A stretch of DNA of 64,000 bases, taken from CBDDCA01 sp965218205 (GTDB lineage Bacteria > Spirochaetota > Spirochaetia > WTKD01 > G963693115). Each line of letters begins with the position of its first letter. The first letter of the stretch is position 1. The stretch covers positions 1,736,001-1,800,000 of the forward strand of contig OZ244590.1 in assembly GCA_965218205.1 (NCBI GenBank), written 5' to 3'. The notes beneath the pieces were generated by a model that searched no databases, was not told the origin of the DNA, and saw only the letters and a program-made list of their open reading frames with translations. The position numbers and the translations under genes were made by a program. This document shows, in pieces, positions 35,604 through 44,159 of this stretch.

Positions 35604-36608
35604 TTACTCTACTGCTAGTATAAAGACTTTGTCAAGTACTCCCATACTTAAAATTGGATCTATTCTTACATTATTTACACGTAATTCCCAGTGTAAATGA
35701 GGCCCAGTGGAAAATCCAGAATTTCCTATTTCTCCAATTATCTCATTTTTGTTAATTCTATCATTTTCTTCTACCTGTATATCACTTAGATGATAAAATA
35801 GAGAGTATACTCCCGGAAAATGAGAGACAACAATAGTATTTCCTGTTACAATTCTATTTCCTGTAAAGACAACCCTGCCTTTTGCAGGAGATAACACAGG
35901 AGTTCCTGTACTGGCTGCTATATCTATCCCTCCATGAATGGTAGAAGAAAGAATATTTCCTGTCACATCAACAAATACACGCTTATCAGAATACATACCA
36001 GAGAAATATTTATACGATTTTACAGGGAGTATAAAATTATCATACGCAAAATAATCATCCTCAAATACCTCTTTTGTAAGCTGCCACATGTTCTTTGCTT
36101 GTTCAACAACTTTTTTATGATAAAATGCACTGCGTTTTGTAGAAAGGTTTTTATTTAATACTATACGCTCTTCAAAGGTATTTCTCTCCTTTAGTAGTAT
36201 CACCTGTTTTGCTAAAAAATCAGATGTCTGAGCATGTTCCTCTAAAGATACAGAAGCCAGTACAAGTGCATACGATCCATGTACAATGCCATGAGGAATA
36301 CCAATCAAAGCAAACTGAGTGCTATCTTTCTCTAAAAGTGGCGCGCTCACCACCTTTTTGTCTCGATACATAAGCTGTATCTCATAGTTTGGATCTACAA
36401 ATGTATCAAGTACTACCACAATGGTTTCGCCTACCATCGCTTCCATCATACTGTTATCGTGAATACTTAAAAAATGTAAATCATCTTTTTGTAACACAGA
36501 AACATCATATTTCCCTTGAGAATCTAGCACTCCCTTCTCTTTTGCGTATACTGTGCTTACATGCACTGCAGAAAATATAGCTACAATAAAAAAAATATAA
36601 TATCTCAT
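35604..36608 (-). CDS. M23/LytM-family metallopeptidase
   Basis: 334 aa with a signal peptide (about 1-22, ending VYA). N-terminal beta domain, then the LytM catalytic domain: HGGIDIAASTGTPVLSPAKG (about 226-245, zinc ligands His and Asp), and TGPHLHWELRVN (about 303-314, the HxH motif). Acts on peptidoglycan cross-links or as an amidase activator in the periplasm. Its ATG directly follows the darG stop codon (TAGATG), with a GGAG 9 nt upstream, so it is coupled to the toxin-antitoxin genes. Confidence 0.92.
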   Translation of the reverse strand: MRYYIFFIVAIFSAVHVSTVYAKEKGVLDSQGKYDVSVLQKDDLHFLSIHDNSMMEAMVGETIVVVLDTFVDPNYEIQLMYRDKKVVSAPLLEKDSTQFALIGIPHGIVHGSYALVLASVSLEEHAQTSDFLAKQVILLKERNTFEERIVLNKNLSTKRSAFYHKKVVEQAKNMWQLTKEVFEDDYFAYDNFILPVKSYKYFSGMYSDKRVFVDVTGNILSSTIHGGIDIAASTGTPVLSPAKGRVVFTGNRIVTGNTIVVSHFPGVYSLFYHLSDIQVEENDRINKNEIIGEIGNSGFSTGPHLHWELRVNNVRIDPILSMGVLDKVFILAVE

Positions 36609-37724
36609 CTAGTGATACTCCATTTCTGTTTTGAAATATTCTTTATTATAGGTTAATTCACCTATTATATCTTTTTGTATAACGGATATATCCAATAGTG
36701 TTTGTATTGCTTGCTCTATTGAATACGTAGAAAATAACTGAGATTTTTTATCAAAATACTTTACAAATTCTTTTTCAATATCCTTAAGAGTAATAGCGTT
36801 TGGTGACTCTTTCACTATTGCTATAATAGTTACATAGAGTTCAATATGCCTTATATCATCATCTACTGTATCTAAAGGCTTTTGTAATACTGTATTGAAA
36901 AAACTGACAGTCAAATCTAGCGTTTTTTTTATTTTATGTGCCTGTTTTTTTACTGATTCACTTACAATTATTTGCCATATAGATTTTTTCATAGTATCAA
37001 CAGATTCTTTTTTATGATAATTTCTATACTGACGAAGTTTCTCATATTCATTATGTACATTTGAGGAATAAGGTCCACGATGATATTCTATAAAGTGTGT
37101 GAAGTATTCTTTCCCTAAATATACATTTACCATATAACACGCTTTCTGAATAACTAATTCATCCTTTATTGACAGTTTTTGTTCAAGAGATAAAAAAACT
37201 ATCCAGGAGAGTGATGGCTTTAGGATTGCAAGATTCTTACTCTTGCCCTCTGACATATCTTTTGGCGATTCTCCATATATTTGTATAGTAACAGTATCTA
37301 AGTGTTGTAGCTTGCTTTCTATTAAATCATATACTTTTTTCCATTCTAGCCCACCATTCCCACAACCTAACTGAGGAATAGCAATACTTTTAATGGTAGG
37401 ATTTTTTTTCAAATATGCTACAAGTGAATTTAATCCATCTTCTATGTATTTGTATTCAGATTTTTTTTTCCATTCATTTTTAGTAGGAAAATTTATAATA
37501 ATAGGAGTTTCTTTTTCATAAGGAAAAATAGAGCCAATGACTAGCTGCCCATTTTTACAAGCACTAATATAGGCTTTGTTATTGTTAGGAAACTGTTCCT
37601 TAAATTGATACGCTAGTCCTTTTCCCATGTATCCTTCACAATTTACAGTATTGACAATCGCATCTGTTTTTGCTGTCAATATATCATTATCTGTGACAAA
37701 ATGTATATGTTTAGATATTGACAT
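36609..37724 (-). CDS. darG: DarG-type antitoxin: macrodomain ADP-ribosylglycohydrolase plus DarT-binding domain
   Basis: 371 aa. Macrodomain at about 5-155 with DAIVNTVNCEGYMGKGLAYQF (21-41), GSIFPYE and IAIPQLGCGNGGLEWKKV. It removes ADP-ribose from thymidines in DNA. The C-terminal part (about 170-371) contains VIQKACYMVNVYLGKEYFTHFIEYHRGPYSSN, the conserved HKLMYFMQ...GPYAENL-type block of DarG C-terminal domains that bind and block DarT. Overlaps darT by 14 nt. Placed between recJ-darT and an M23 peptidase gene. Confidence 0.9.
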   Translation of the reverse strand: MSISKHIHFVTDNDILTAKTDAIVNTVNCEGYMGKGLAYQFKEQFPNNNKAYISACKNGQLVIGSIFPYEKETPIIINFPTKNEWKKKSEYKYIEDGLNSLVAYLKKNPTIKSIAIPQLGCGNGGLEWKKVYDLIESKLQHLDTVTIQIYGESPKDMSEGKSKNLAILKPSLSWIVFLSLEQKLSIKDELVIQKACYMVNVYLGKEYFTHFIEYHRGPYSSNVHNEYEKLRQYRNYHKKESVDTMKKSIWQIIVSESVKKQAHKIKKTLDLTVSFFNTVLQKPLDTVDDDIRHIELYVTIIAIVKESPNAITLKDIEKEFVKYFDKKSQLFSTYSIEQAIQTLLDISVIQKDIIGELTYNKEYFKTEMEYH

Positions 37725-38214
37725 GAACTTTTTCCATACCCTTTTGTTGTAGTAACGCTTCTATTTCATTCTGAATTTTTTTATTTTGCTCGCCAATATA
37801 CACAGCTTTGAGCTGAGAAATAGGAACACGATATTTTACTAATATTTCCCCTTTCTCTGTATCAATATCATCTTTTTTATTATTATAATTTTCCAAAGTA
37901 AACGAAATTCCTTTACCACTTACTGGATGCCCTAAAGTAAAATAATGAGTTTCGGCATAAAAATCAGTTACATAAAAAGCAAGGTTAATCATCCCCTTAT
38001 CTTCATTATTGTTTCTAACAGCATGAGTATACGGGGTATTCATAGTAACATGAAATGGCACATAATCATTCCATGTACCTCTTTTAGCAACAATATCCTC
38101 GCTAGCTGTGTCTTGGTATGGTTGTTTACATTTATTTCGGCAGTAGATATATCCTGTATGTAAGATTGACTTAAAATTCTCTACACTAGTGAGATGATAC
38201 ATATAAAGCCCCAT
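37711..38214 (-). CDS. darT: DarT toxin: DNA thymidine ADP-ribosyltransferase
   Basis: 167 aa, at the short end of the family. MYHLTSVENFKSIL (5-18) is the NAD-contacting N-terminus, DYVPFHVTMNTP (50-61) matches the DYVPFYF.PRSPM element, and Glu123 in KGEILVKYRVP is the expected catalytic Glu. Modifies single-stranded DNA with ADP-ribose, blocking replication, unless DarG reverses it. AGGAGG Shine-Dalgarno; starts 14 nt after recJ ends. Identification rests on these motifs and the adjacent DarG. Confidence 0.87.
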   Translation of the reverse strand: MGLYMYHLTSVENFKSILHTGYIYCRNKCKQPYQDTASEDIVAKRGTWNDYVPFHVTMNTPYTHAVRNNNEDKGMINLAFYVTDFYAETHYFTLGHPVSGKGISFTLENYNNKKDDIDTEKGEILVKYRVPISQLKAVYIGEQNKKIQNEIEALLQQKGMEKVHVNI

Positions 38215-38228
38215 ATGATCCTCCTATT

Positions 38229-40361
38229 TTAGTTATTGCAATAGTCCATTTCTTTGATAATAAGAGTAAATTGTTCTTGACCATTGTACTCATCAATCTT
38301 AATGGTACATAAAAAAGATACAGCTTTCGTTTTTTTAAGAACTTCTATACTCACCCCTTCTTTATCATAATTCCATACTATAGCAGGAATATGATATTTC
38401 CCGATTTTTACTATCAGTTTAAGATGCTGTCCTGTATCTCCCATCATATCAAAGCTCGCTATTGAAATGTTTTGCATTAGCAATACAATAGGAGGCCATT
38501 GCTCACCAAAAGGGGCAAGAGTAGTGATAATTTCTTTTAGCTCTTGTACATTAAAATATTGCTCTGGTATTTCTAAATCAATATTCGTTGATTCATTTGT
38601 GTCCTGTTGCTCTGCTGCTCTCATTAAAATAGGCACATGCTGTTGTATGTGTTGTATTATTTGCGTGTACTGATGTTTAAAAAAGGAAAATCCTGCTGCT
38701 GCCTTATGTCCTCCTCCATCTATCAATAGAGGCCGAAGATGCTCTATAAGATGTGTAGCATTCATATATTTTTCACAACGGATGGAAGCATTCATTACAT
38801 CATCATCTAGCTTTGTTATAACAATGGCAGGCACAGTATACTTCATGAGTATAGTGTTAGCAAAAGCACCAGTAAATGAGTGGGGAATATCTTCGTTATG
38901 TACAATAACAAAGTGTTTATTCTGCTCTAAACTCTCTGATGCTTGCGTATAGACTTGCTCCTTACATGTATCCATCTGAGATATTCGTTTTTTATTGAGT
39001 ACAATAAGCTGTTCCACATACTCCGATGCTTTTTCTGTATCTTCTTCAAGCAATAATTGCACTGCAAGATGAGCCTGCCCCATCCGCCCTGCTGCATTGA
39101 TAACAGGAGCAATTTTCCACCCTATTGTTTGAGCATTTATTGGCTTATTATGCAACTTTAATGCTCTCAGTAGAGCATCTAATCCACAATTAGGAGAAGA
39201 TTTCATCGTAGATATCCCCTGTTGAAGGATAATACGATTTTCATTTTTAAGAGGCATAATATCTGCTATAGTAGAAATTGCAGCTATATCAAATACCTCG
39301 TCAATAGCAGTAGAAAAACAAGACATAGCCTTAGTCATTATTTTTGTATACACTGTAAATAAAATTTCAATCTCACTCATAGAAGAGGGAGAAAATGGAC
39401 CTACTATTTTCTTTTCTTTCAGTTCAAGTAAAGAATTGGCAGCAAGATGTGGATAATTTTTTTTCCAATCTTCTTGTATATCAGTAAGAAAAATATCAAA
39501 AGAGTTTCCTAAAAATTTATACATCAATGTCTCTTGTATATGTGCATTAAACACATATATGGGTACATTCGATAATGTAGACTGTAACTCTTCTTTCGCT
39601 TGCTCCAGCTGATGTGACACAGTGATAGTTTTTCTCCACTTTTGTACTGCATTTCTTACACATATAAGTTCAATGTTCAGCACATCATTCAGTGGCACTG
39701 CGTTTAATAGACAAATATCTTGTTGATACAAGGGAGTCTGTGAGAACAATAAAGCAGTATACAGTTTAGCAGCTAAAACGCCTGCACTAATACCTTCAAA
39801 AGGATAGCCTTGTTCTTTTATTTTTGCATTTATAATTGCATATGCTTCAGGAATATCTTTGCCCGGAGTATGATGATCAAATATAAGCACATCCATTCCC
39901 AGAGAATGTGCAAAATCTACCTCTTTATGACTACTTATGCCACAATCTATTGTTATAATAAGTGATATATTTCTATCATAAAACTTCTGTATATCCTCTT
40001 TACTAAAGCTATACGCATGCACTCCTGTTGGTACCTGCCATTCAATGTGTATTCCTAAAGATTGCAGGGCTTTTACAATGATAGTAGTACCAGTAATGCC
40101 ATCTACATCTTTATCACCATATACAAGGACATATTCTCCTTCTTCTTTTGCTCTCAAAATCCTATCTACTGCCCGTTCCATATCTTTAAATAAAAACGGT
40201 TGATGTAAATTACTACTATCAAGAAAAAAATAGAAAGGCAGTTCTTCTTTTGTAAGAATACCCCTACGAATTAATATTGTAGCCATTGGCACACTCATAT
40301 TATATTCTTTTACAAATGATCTCACGAGAGTTTTGTCAACAGCAATTTTATTCCACTTCAT
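38229..40361 (-). CDS. recJ: Single-stranded-DNA-specific exonuclease RecJ
   Basis: 710 aa. DHH-family motifs: YGDKDVDGITG (81-91; DKDVDG in place of DYDADG), TIDCGISSH (about 138-146), FDHHTPG (161-167), and the DHHA1 signature GGHKAAAGFSF near residue 555, followed by the OB-fold C-terminus. Long insert between about 205 and 345. Processes 5' ends in recombination and repair. No Shine-Dalgarno; TATAAT 7 nt before the ATG. Heads the recJ-darT-darG-M23 operon. Confidence 0.95.
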   Translation of the reverse strand: MKWNKIAVDKTLVRSFVKEYNMSVPMATILIRRGILTKEELPFYFFLDSSNLHQPFLFKDMERAVDRILRAKEEGEYVLVYGDKDVDGITGTTIIVKALQSLGIHIEWQVPTGVHAYSFSKEDIQKFYDRNISLIITIDCGISSHKEVDFAHSLGMDVLIFDHHTPGKDIPEAYAIINAKIKEQGYPFEGISAGVLAAKLYTALLFSQTPLYQQDICLLNAVPLNDVLNIELICVRNAVQKWRKTITVSHQLEQAKEELQSTLSNVPIYVFNAHIQETLMYKFLGNSFDIFLTDIQEDWKKNYPHLAANSLLELKEKKIVGPFSPSSMSEIEILFTVYTKIMTKAMSCFSTAIDEVFDIAAISTIADIMPLKNENRIILQQGISTMKSSPNCGLDALLRALKLHNKPINAQTIGWKIAPVINAAGRMGQAHLAVQLLLEEDTEKASEYVEQLIVLNKKRISQMDTCKEQVYTQASESLEQNKHFVIVHNEDIPHSFTGAFANTILMKYTVPAIVITKLDDDVMNASIRCEKYMNATHLIEHLRPLLIDGGGHKAAAGFSFFKHQYTQIIQHIQQHVPILMRAAEQQDTNESTNIDLEIPEQYFNVQELKEIITTLAPFGEQWPPIVLLMQNISIASFDMMGDTGQHLKLIVKIGKYHIPAIVWNYDKEGVSIEVLKKTKAVSFLCTIKIDEYNGQEQFTLIIKEMDYCNN

Positions 40362-40368
40362 TTATACT

Positions 40369-40374
40369 ATTATA
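40369..40374 (-). promoter_or_regulatory. Candidate -10 element of recJ
   Basis: TATAAT 7 nt before the recJ ATG; predicts a leaderless mRNA for the recJ-darTG operon. Confidence 0.45.
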
Positions 40375-40505
40375 CACTGTAAAGCATATTATTGATTGAA
40401 TATCTAATACATTGTTAATAATATTATGTCATTCTGAACATATAGCTTGTAATTTGCAGGAAGTTACACCAGATGGTAAAACTACAATTTTTTCATAATA
40501 AGTAC

Positions 40506-40534
40506 TTGAAAGCAAAATACAAAAAGAGTATACT
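40506..40534 (+). promoter_or_regulatory. Promoter of tRNA-Phe
   Basis: TTGAAA (40506-40511), 17-nt spacer, TATACT (40529-40534), 11 nt before the tRNA 5' end. Close to sigma-70 consensus. Confidence 0.75.
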
Positions 40535-40545
40535 AATATATGTTA

Positions 40546-40618
<73 letters not shown>

Positions 40619-40732
40619 TATTTTCTCATTGTATGGCTATTGTGTAACTACTGTATAACCACTATGTAAGCACAAGGATACTTCGGTCAACTCTCTGTAT
40701 TTCTTTCTATAGCATGTATACTGTATGTTCTC

Positions 40733-41626
40733 CTATACAGCATACGCCATATCTGACTTCTTAAACATATCTCTTAGTTTTTGTAATGCTCTCTGTTCAA
40801 TTTGTCTAATTCGTTCTTTTGATACATTGTATTTTTTACTCAGCTCATCAAGAGATACTGCATTCCCTGCTATCATACCATAACGATATTTAAGAATATC
40901 AGAATCTCGTTTTGGAAGAAGATCAAGATATGTCCTTAAGTAATATTTCATCTCTTTATCCAATATATTTGTTTCTGGATTTACAACATTATCATCAGGT
41001 ATAGTATCTCCTATAGTAACAAGTGTTGAATCCGCATCTGTATTACCTGAAATATAACTATCAAGAGAAATTACTTCTTGATTTGACATCATGATGTTGT
41101 ATAAATTCTTTTGCGGTATATTTAATACTTGAGAGATATACTGATATTTTTTCTGTTCAGAACATACAACAAACTGCCTATCATTTTGCATTTTGTTTTG
41201 TACCTTATAAATTTCTCTCATGTCTCGAATTTTATTCATAGGTTTTTTAATAATAGCACTAGCGTGTATGAATTTATTGATATAATATTTAATCCAAAAA
41301 ACAGCATATGAAATAAAATTATTCTTCTTATGCATATCAAATTTATCAATAGCCCGACACAGCCCTAAACATCCTTCTGATATAAGCTCTCCAATGGCTT
41401 CTCTTGAATACAAAAATTGCTTGGCTACTTTTATCACAAAAGGCATGTTTGATTCCATAAGCGTATTTCTTGCTTTTATATCTCCTGCTTGTGCTTGCTT
41501 GAGCAATCTTTTTTGTTCATGCTCTGAGAGCACAGATACATTATGTAATGATTTACTATCATTATTACCTTGAATATATATTTTTTCCCCTTTTTTATAT
41601 ATACTGTTTTGATCTCCTTGATCCAT
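40733..41626 (-). CDS. Sigma-70 family RNA polymerase sigma factor (group 2/3 type)
   Basis: 297 aa. Region 1.2/2.1 about 30-75 (LSEHEQKRLLKQAQAGDIKARNTLM), region 2.2-2.4 about 78-120 (GELISEGCLGLCRAIDKFDM, FISYAVFWIKYYINKFI), region 3 in the middle, region 4.2 at about 258-285 (SLDELSKKYNVSKERIRQIEQRALQKLR). It lacks region 1.1 and the large non-conserved insert, so it is not the main housekeeping factor. Region 2.4/4.2 look close to RpoD/RpoS type, so its promoters may resemble the housekeeping ones. Clear AGGAGG Shine-Dalgarno. Confidence 0.88.
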   Translation of the reverse strand: MDQGDQNSIYKKGEKIYIQGNNDSKSLHNVSVLSEHEQKRLLKQAQAGDIKARNTLMESNMPFVIKVAKQFLYSREAIGELISEGCLGLCRAIDKFDMHKKNNFISYAVFWIKYYINKFIHASAIIKKPMNKIRDMREIYKVQNKMQNDRQFVVCSEQKKYQYISQVLNIPQKNLYNIMMSNQEVISLDSYISGNTDADSTLVTIGDTIPDDNVVNPETNILDKEMKYYLRTYLDLLPKRDSDILKYRYGMIAGNAVSLDELSKKYNVSKERIRQIEQRALQKLRDMFKKSDMAYAV

Positions 41627-42154
41627 ATTTAATCCTCCTAGATTTTTTAGTATATCTTGATATGTAATAATATATAAGCAACTACAATGCCAATTTTATG
41701 TTTTTCCCCTATGAGTGATACAAAAATATACATTAGCACTATTTATACAACAATAGTTTTTATAAGACATAAAACTAAATTATTGTAACACAAACATTTA
41801 ATAAAAAACAATCACTATTTATACTCATTTAATAGTGTAAAATATATACTTTTATATACAAAAATTACCATCTTAGCCCTAAAACACTATTTTGTAATGA
41901 ATACAGAGTATATTTTTGCTATGTGAGTAAAAAGTATACACAGAAACATGAAAAAGAATAAATATGTGTTAAAATAATACATTTACTATATAATACAAGA
42001 TGATATTGTGTAAAAATGTACCATATTATGCCTATAGTCTACTTATTTTAGCATATAGTATGAAAATGAAGCGGCATACCATATGTCGGTTTGCCTTAAG
42101 ACATGGGTATGGATTTGAGGCAAATTACGATGAGGAGAAAGAGAATGTTACCTG
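41627..42154. other. AT-rich intergenic region, 528 nt
   Basis: Between the start of the sigma factor gene and the end of the DUF2971 gene. Very AT-rich, with several TATA-like hexamers but no convincing gene, RNA or hairpin. An open plus-strand frame begins at 42000 and runs antisense into the DUF2971 coding region; I see no support for it. Confidence 0.5.
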
Positions 42155-44065
42155 TTATCTTTGTATTTTTTCAAATTCAAGAGAAAAATATTTATTGATA
42201 TCACCACTTTTTGTATTAAAAAATCGTATATTGTTGTTTGCTGGTAATGATTTGTATACTTTTTGTTTATCTCCTTCAGATGTGTTTAATCCAAAAATAA
42301 TTTTTGTAATACGCACCCCTTTCATATATGTTCCTTTTTCATACTCCTGCCGTTTCCCAAAGAGTATAAAACGCTCTTCATGTTCATATTCCCATCTTTC
42401 TTCTTTAATGGCAAAGAGATGTTCTATATTCTTTGCTTGTGTATCATTACTGTACTGTACATCGGCATGCAGTATCTTTCCTTGTTCTAGTAACTCTTTT
42501 GTTATCTCATACTCTATGCATATTCCTCTGTGGCTATCAGCATAATGACTAAACAAGAGTGTATTGTTTATTATCTCATTAGGTTTATCCTCAAGCACTT
42601 CCCCCTCTGGAGCAACGAGGGATAGTATATATGGCGTATACTCATCCTGCAGTATCTCTTTCTCAAAGTTCTTATGTATATTAAGCAAGGGACATTCAAA
42701 GGGATCGTTAAGTGATGGAACATCACTGAAGTATATTTCATGCCTTTGTAACATGTTTATTGTATTATCATCGATAGGTCTAAATTTATATCCTCTTTTA
42801 GTCTTATAATGCTCCTTTTGTTGCTGGCATTTCTTATCAATTAATTTTGTGATAATGTTCCTGGCATCTTCGTATTGTTGCAACAAGTATTTCGCAAGAC
42901 CTTTGTTAAAATATATTGCATCTCTTGGATCTAGCTCTATTGCTTTATCGTAATCTTTTATCGCTTCTTCATACCGACATAGGCCAAATTTGCTATCTCC
43001 TCTGTTGTTGTATGCTTTTGCATATTTTGGATTTAGCTCTATCGCTTTATCGTAATCGGCTATCGCTTCTTTATACTTTTCTTGTTTCGCTTTCATTGTG
43101 CCTCTGTTGATGTATGCTTCTGCATATTCTGGATCTAGCCCTATCGCTTCGTCGTAATCGGCTATCGCTTCTTCATACTTTTCTTGTTTCGCTTTCATTG
43201 TGCCTCTGTTGTAGTACACTTCTGCACATTTTGGATTTAGCTCTATTGCTTTGTCATAATCTTTTATTGCTTCTTTATACTGGTATAAAGCATATTTTGC
43301 AAGACCTCTGTTGTTGTATACTTCTGCATATTTTGGATCTAGCTCTATTGCCTTATCGTAATCGGCTAGTGCTTCTTCATACTTCTTTAATGCATCTTTC
43401 GCAACACCTCTGTTGATGTATGTATCTACATTTTGTGGATCTAGCTCTATCGCTTCATCGTAATCTTTTAGTGCTTCATCATATTGGTGTAAAGCATATT
43501 TTGCAAGACCACTGTTGCTGTATGCTTCTGCATATTCTGGACTTAGCTCTATTGCTTTATCATAATCTTTTATTGCTTCTTTATACTGGTGTAAAGCATA
43601 TTTTGCAAGACCACTGTTGCTGTATGCTTCTGCATATTCTGGACTTAGCTCTATTGCTTTATCATAATCTTTTATTGCTTCTTTATACTGGTATAAAGCA
43701 TATTTTGCAAGACCTCTGTTGTTGTATACTTCTGCATATTTTGGATCTAGCTCTATTGCCTTATCGTAATCGGCTAGTGCTTCTTCATACTTCTTTAATG
43801 CATCTTTCGCAACACCTCTGTTGATGTATGTATCTACATTTTGTGGATCTAGCTCTATCGCTTCATCGTAATCTTTTATTGCTTCTTCATACTGGTGTAA
43901 AGCATATTTTGCAGTACCTCTGATGTTATACACTGTTGCTTTCTCTGCTTTTGTTGATTCAACTGCGTCAATAATGTTTGTTAAAGCAATTATACAGTCC
44001 TCATATCTTCCTGTATTAAAATATCTTGTTGCTCTTTTATGTAGAAATTCTATACCTTCTACCAT
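42155..44065 (-). CDS. TPR repeat protein with C-terminal DUF2971 domain
   Basis: 636 aa. Residues about 1-35 are a helical head shared with the next gene; about 40-400 are eleven 34-residue TPR units of the consensus YAEAYxNRGxAKxxLxxYxEAIKDYDKAIELDP. About 410-636 is a DUF2971 domain (SDVPSLNDPFECPL, LFSHYADSHRGICIEYEI, ERWEYEHEERFILFG), a family of unknown function. No signal peptide, so cytoplasmic. Repeats are so alike that units are duplicated perfectly at DNA level. A GGAGG Shine-Dalgarno precedes the ATG, but the start codon lies in a predicted leader hairpin. Confidence 0.85.
   Translation of the reverse strand: MVEGIEFLHKRATRYFNTGRYEDCIIALTNIIDAVESTKAEKATVYNIRGTAKYALHQYEEAIKDYDEAIELDPQNVDTYINRGVAKDALKKYEEALADYDKAIELDPKYAEVYNNRGLAKYALYQYKEAIKDYDKAIELSPEYAEAYSNSGLAKYALHQYKEAIKDYDKAIELSPEYAEAYSNSGLAKYALHQYDEALKDYDEAIELDPQNVDTYINRGVAKDALKKYEEALADYDKAIELDPKYAEVYNNRGLAKYALYQYKEAIKDYDKAIELNPKCAEVYYNRGTMKAKQEKYEEAIADYDEAIGLDPEYAEAYINRGTMKAKQEKYKEAIADYDKAIELNPKYAKAYNNRGDSKFGLCRYEEAIKDYDKAIELDPRDAIYFNKGLAKYLLQQYEDARNIITKLIDKKCQQQKEHYKTKRGYKFRPIDDNTINMLQRHEIYFSDVPSLNDPFECPLLNIHKNFEKEILQDEYTPYILSLVAPEGEVLEDKPNEIINNTLLFSHYADSHRGICIEYEITKELLEQGKILHADVQYSNDTQAKNIEHLFAIKEERWEYEHEERFILFGKRQEYEKGTYMKGVRITKIIFGLNTSEGDKQKVYKSLPANNNIRFFNTKSGDINKYFSLEFEKIQR
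43264..43888 (-). repeat. 102-bp minisatellite in the TPR-DUF2971 gene with perfect duplications
   Basis: Each TPR unit is 102 bp. Units 43485-43586 and 43587-43688 are identical by eye. A further block of about 200 bp (about 43264-43470) recurs 408 bp (four units) downstream with hardly any change. This implies recent unequal crossing-over or slippage that changes TPR number in whole units without breaking the frame. Confidence 0.88.
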
Positions 44066-44122
44066 ATATGTTGCCTCCTATTATTTCTAATACCAGTGTA
44101 ATACATCTAGCAACATATATGG
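44062..44122 (-). promoter_or_regulatory. Start-codon-occluding leader hairpin of the TPR-DUF2971 gene
   Basis: In the mRNA, CCATATATGTTGC (from 44122-44110) can pair with GCAACATATATGG (44074-44062), a perfect 13-bp stem. The 3' arm contains the AUG at 44065 and abuts the GGAGG Shine-Dalgarno (44078-44074). The 35-nt loop holds the sequence shared with the neighbouring TPR gene. Confidence 0.6.
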
Positions 44123-44159
44123 AAATTCCACCTATTTTAGTATTATAAAGCTCTTTTTA

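Noticed and set aside
42000..42545. 181-codon plus-strand frame at the end of the DUF2971 gene
   Set aside because: Most of it is antisense to DUF2971 codons, no ribosome site is visible, and the free first 50 codons match nothing I recognise.
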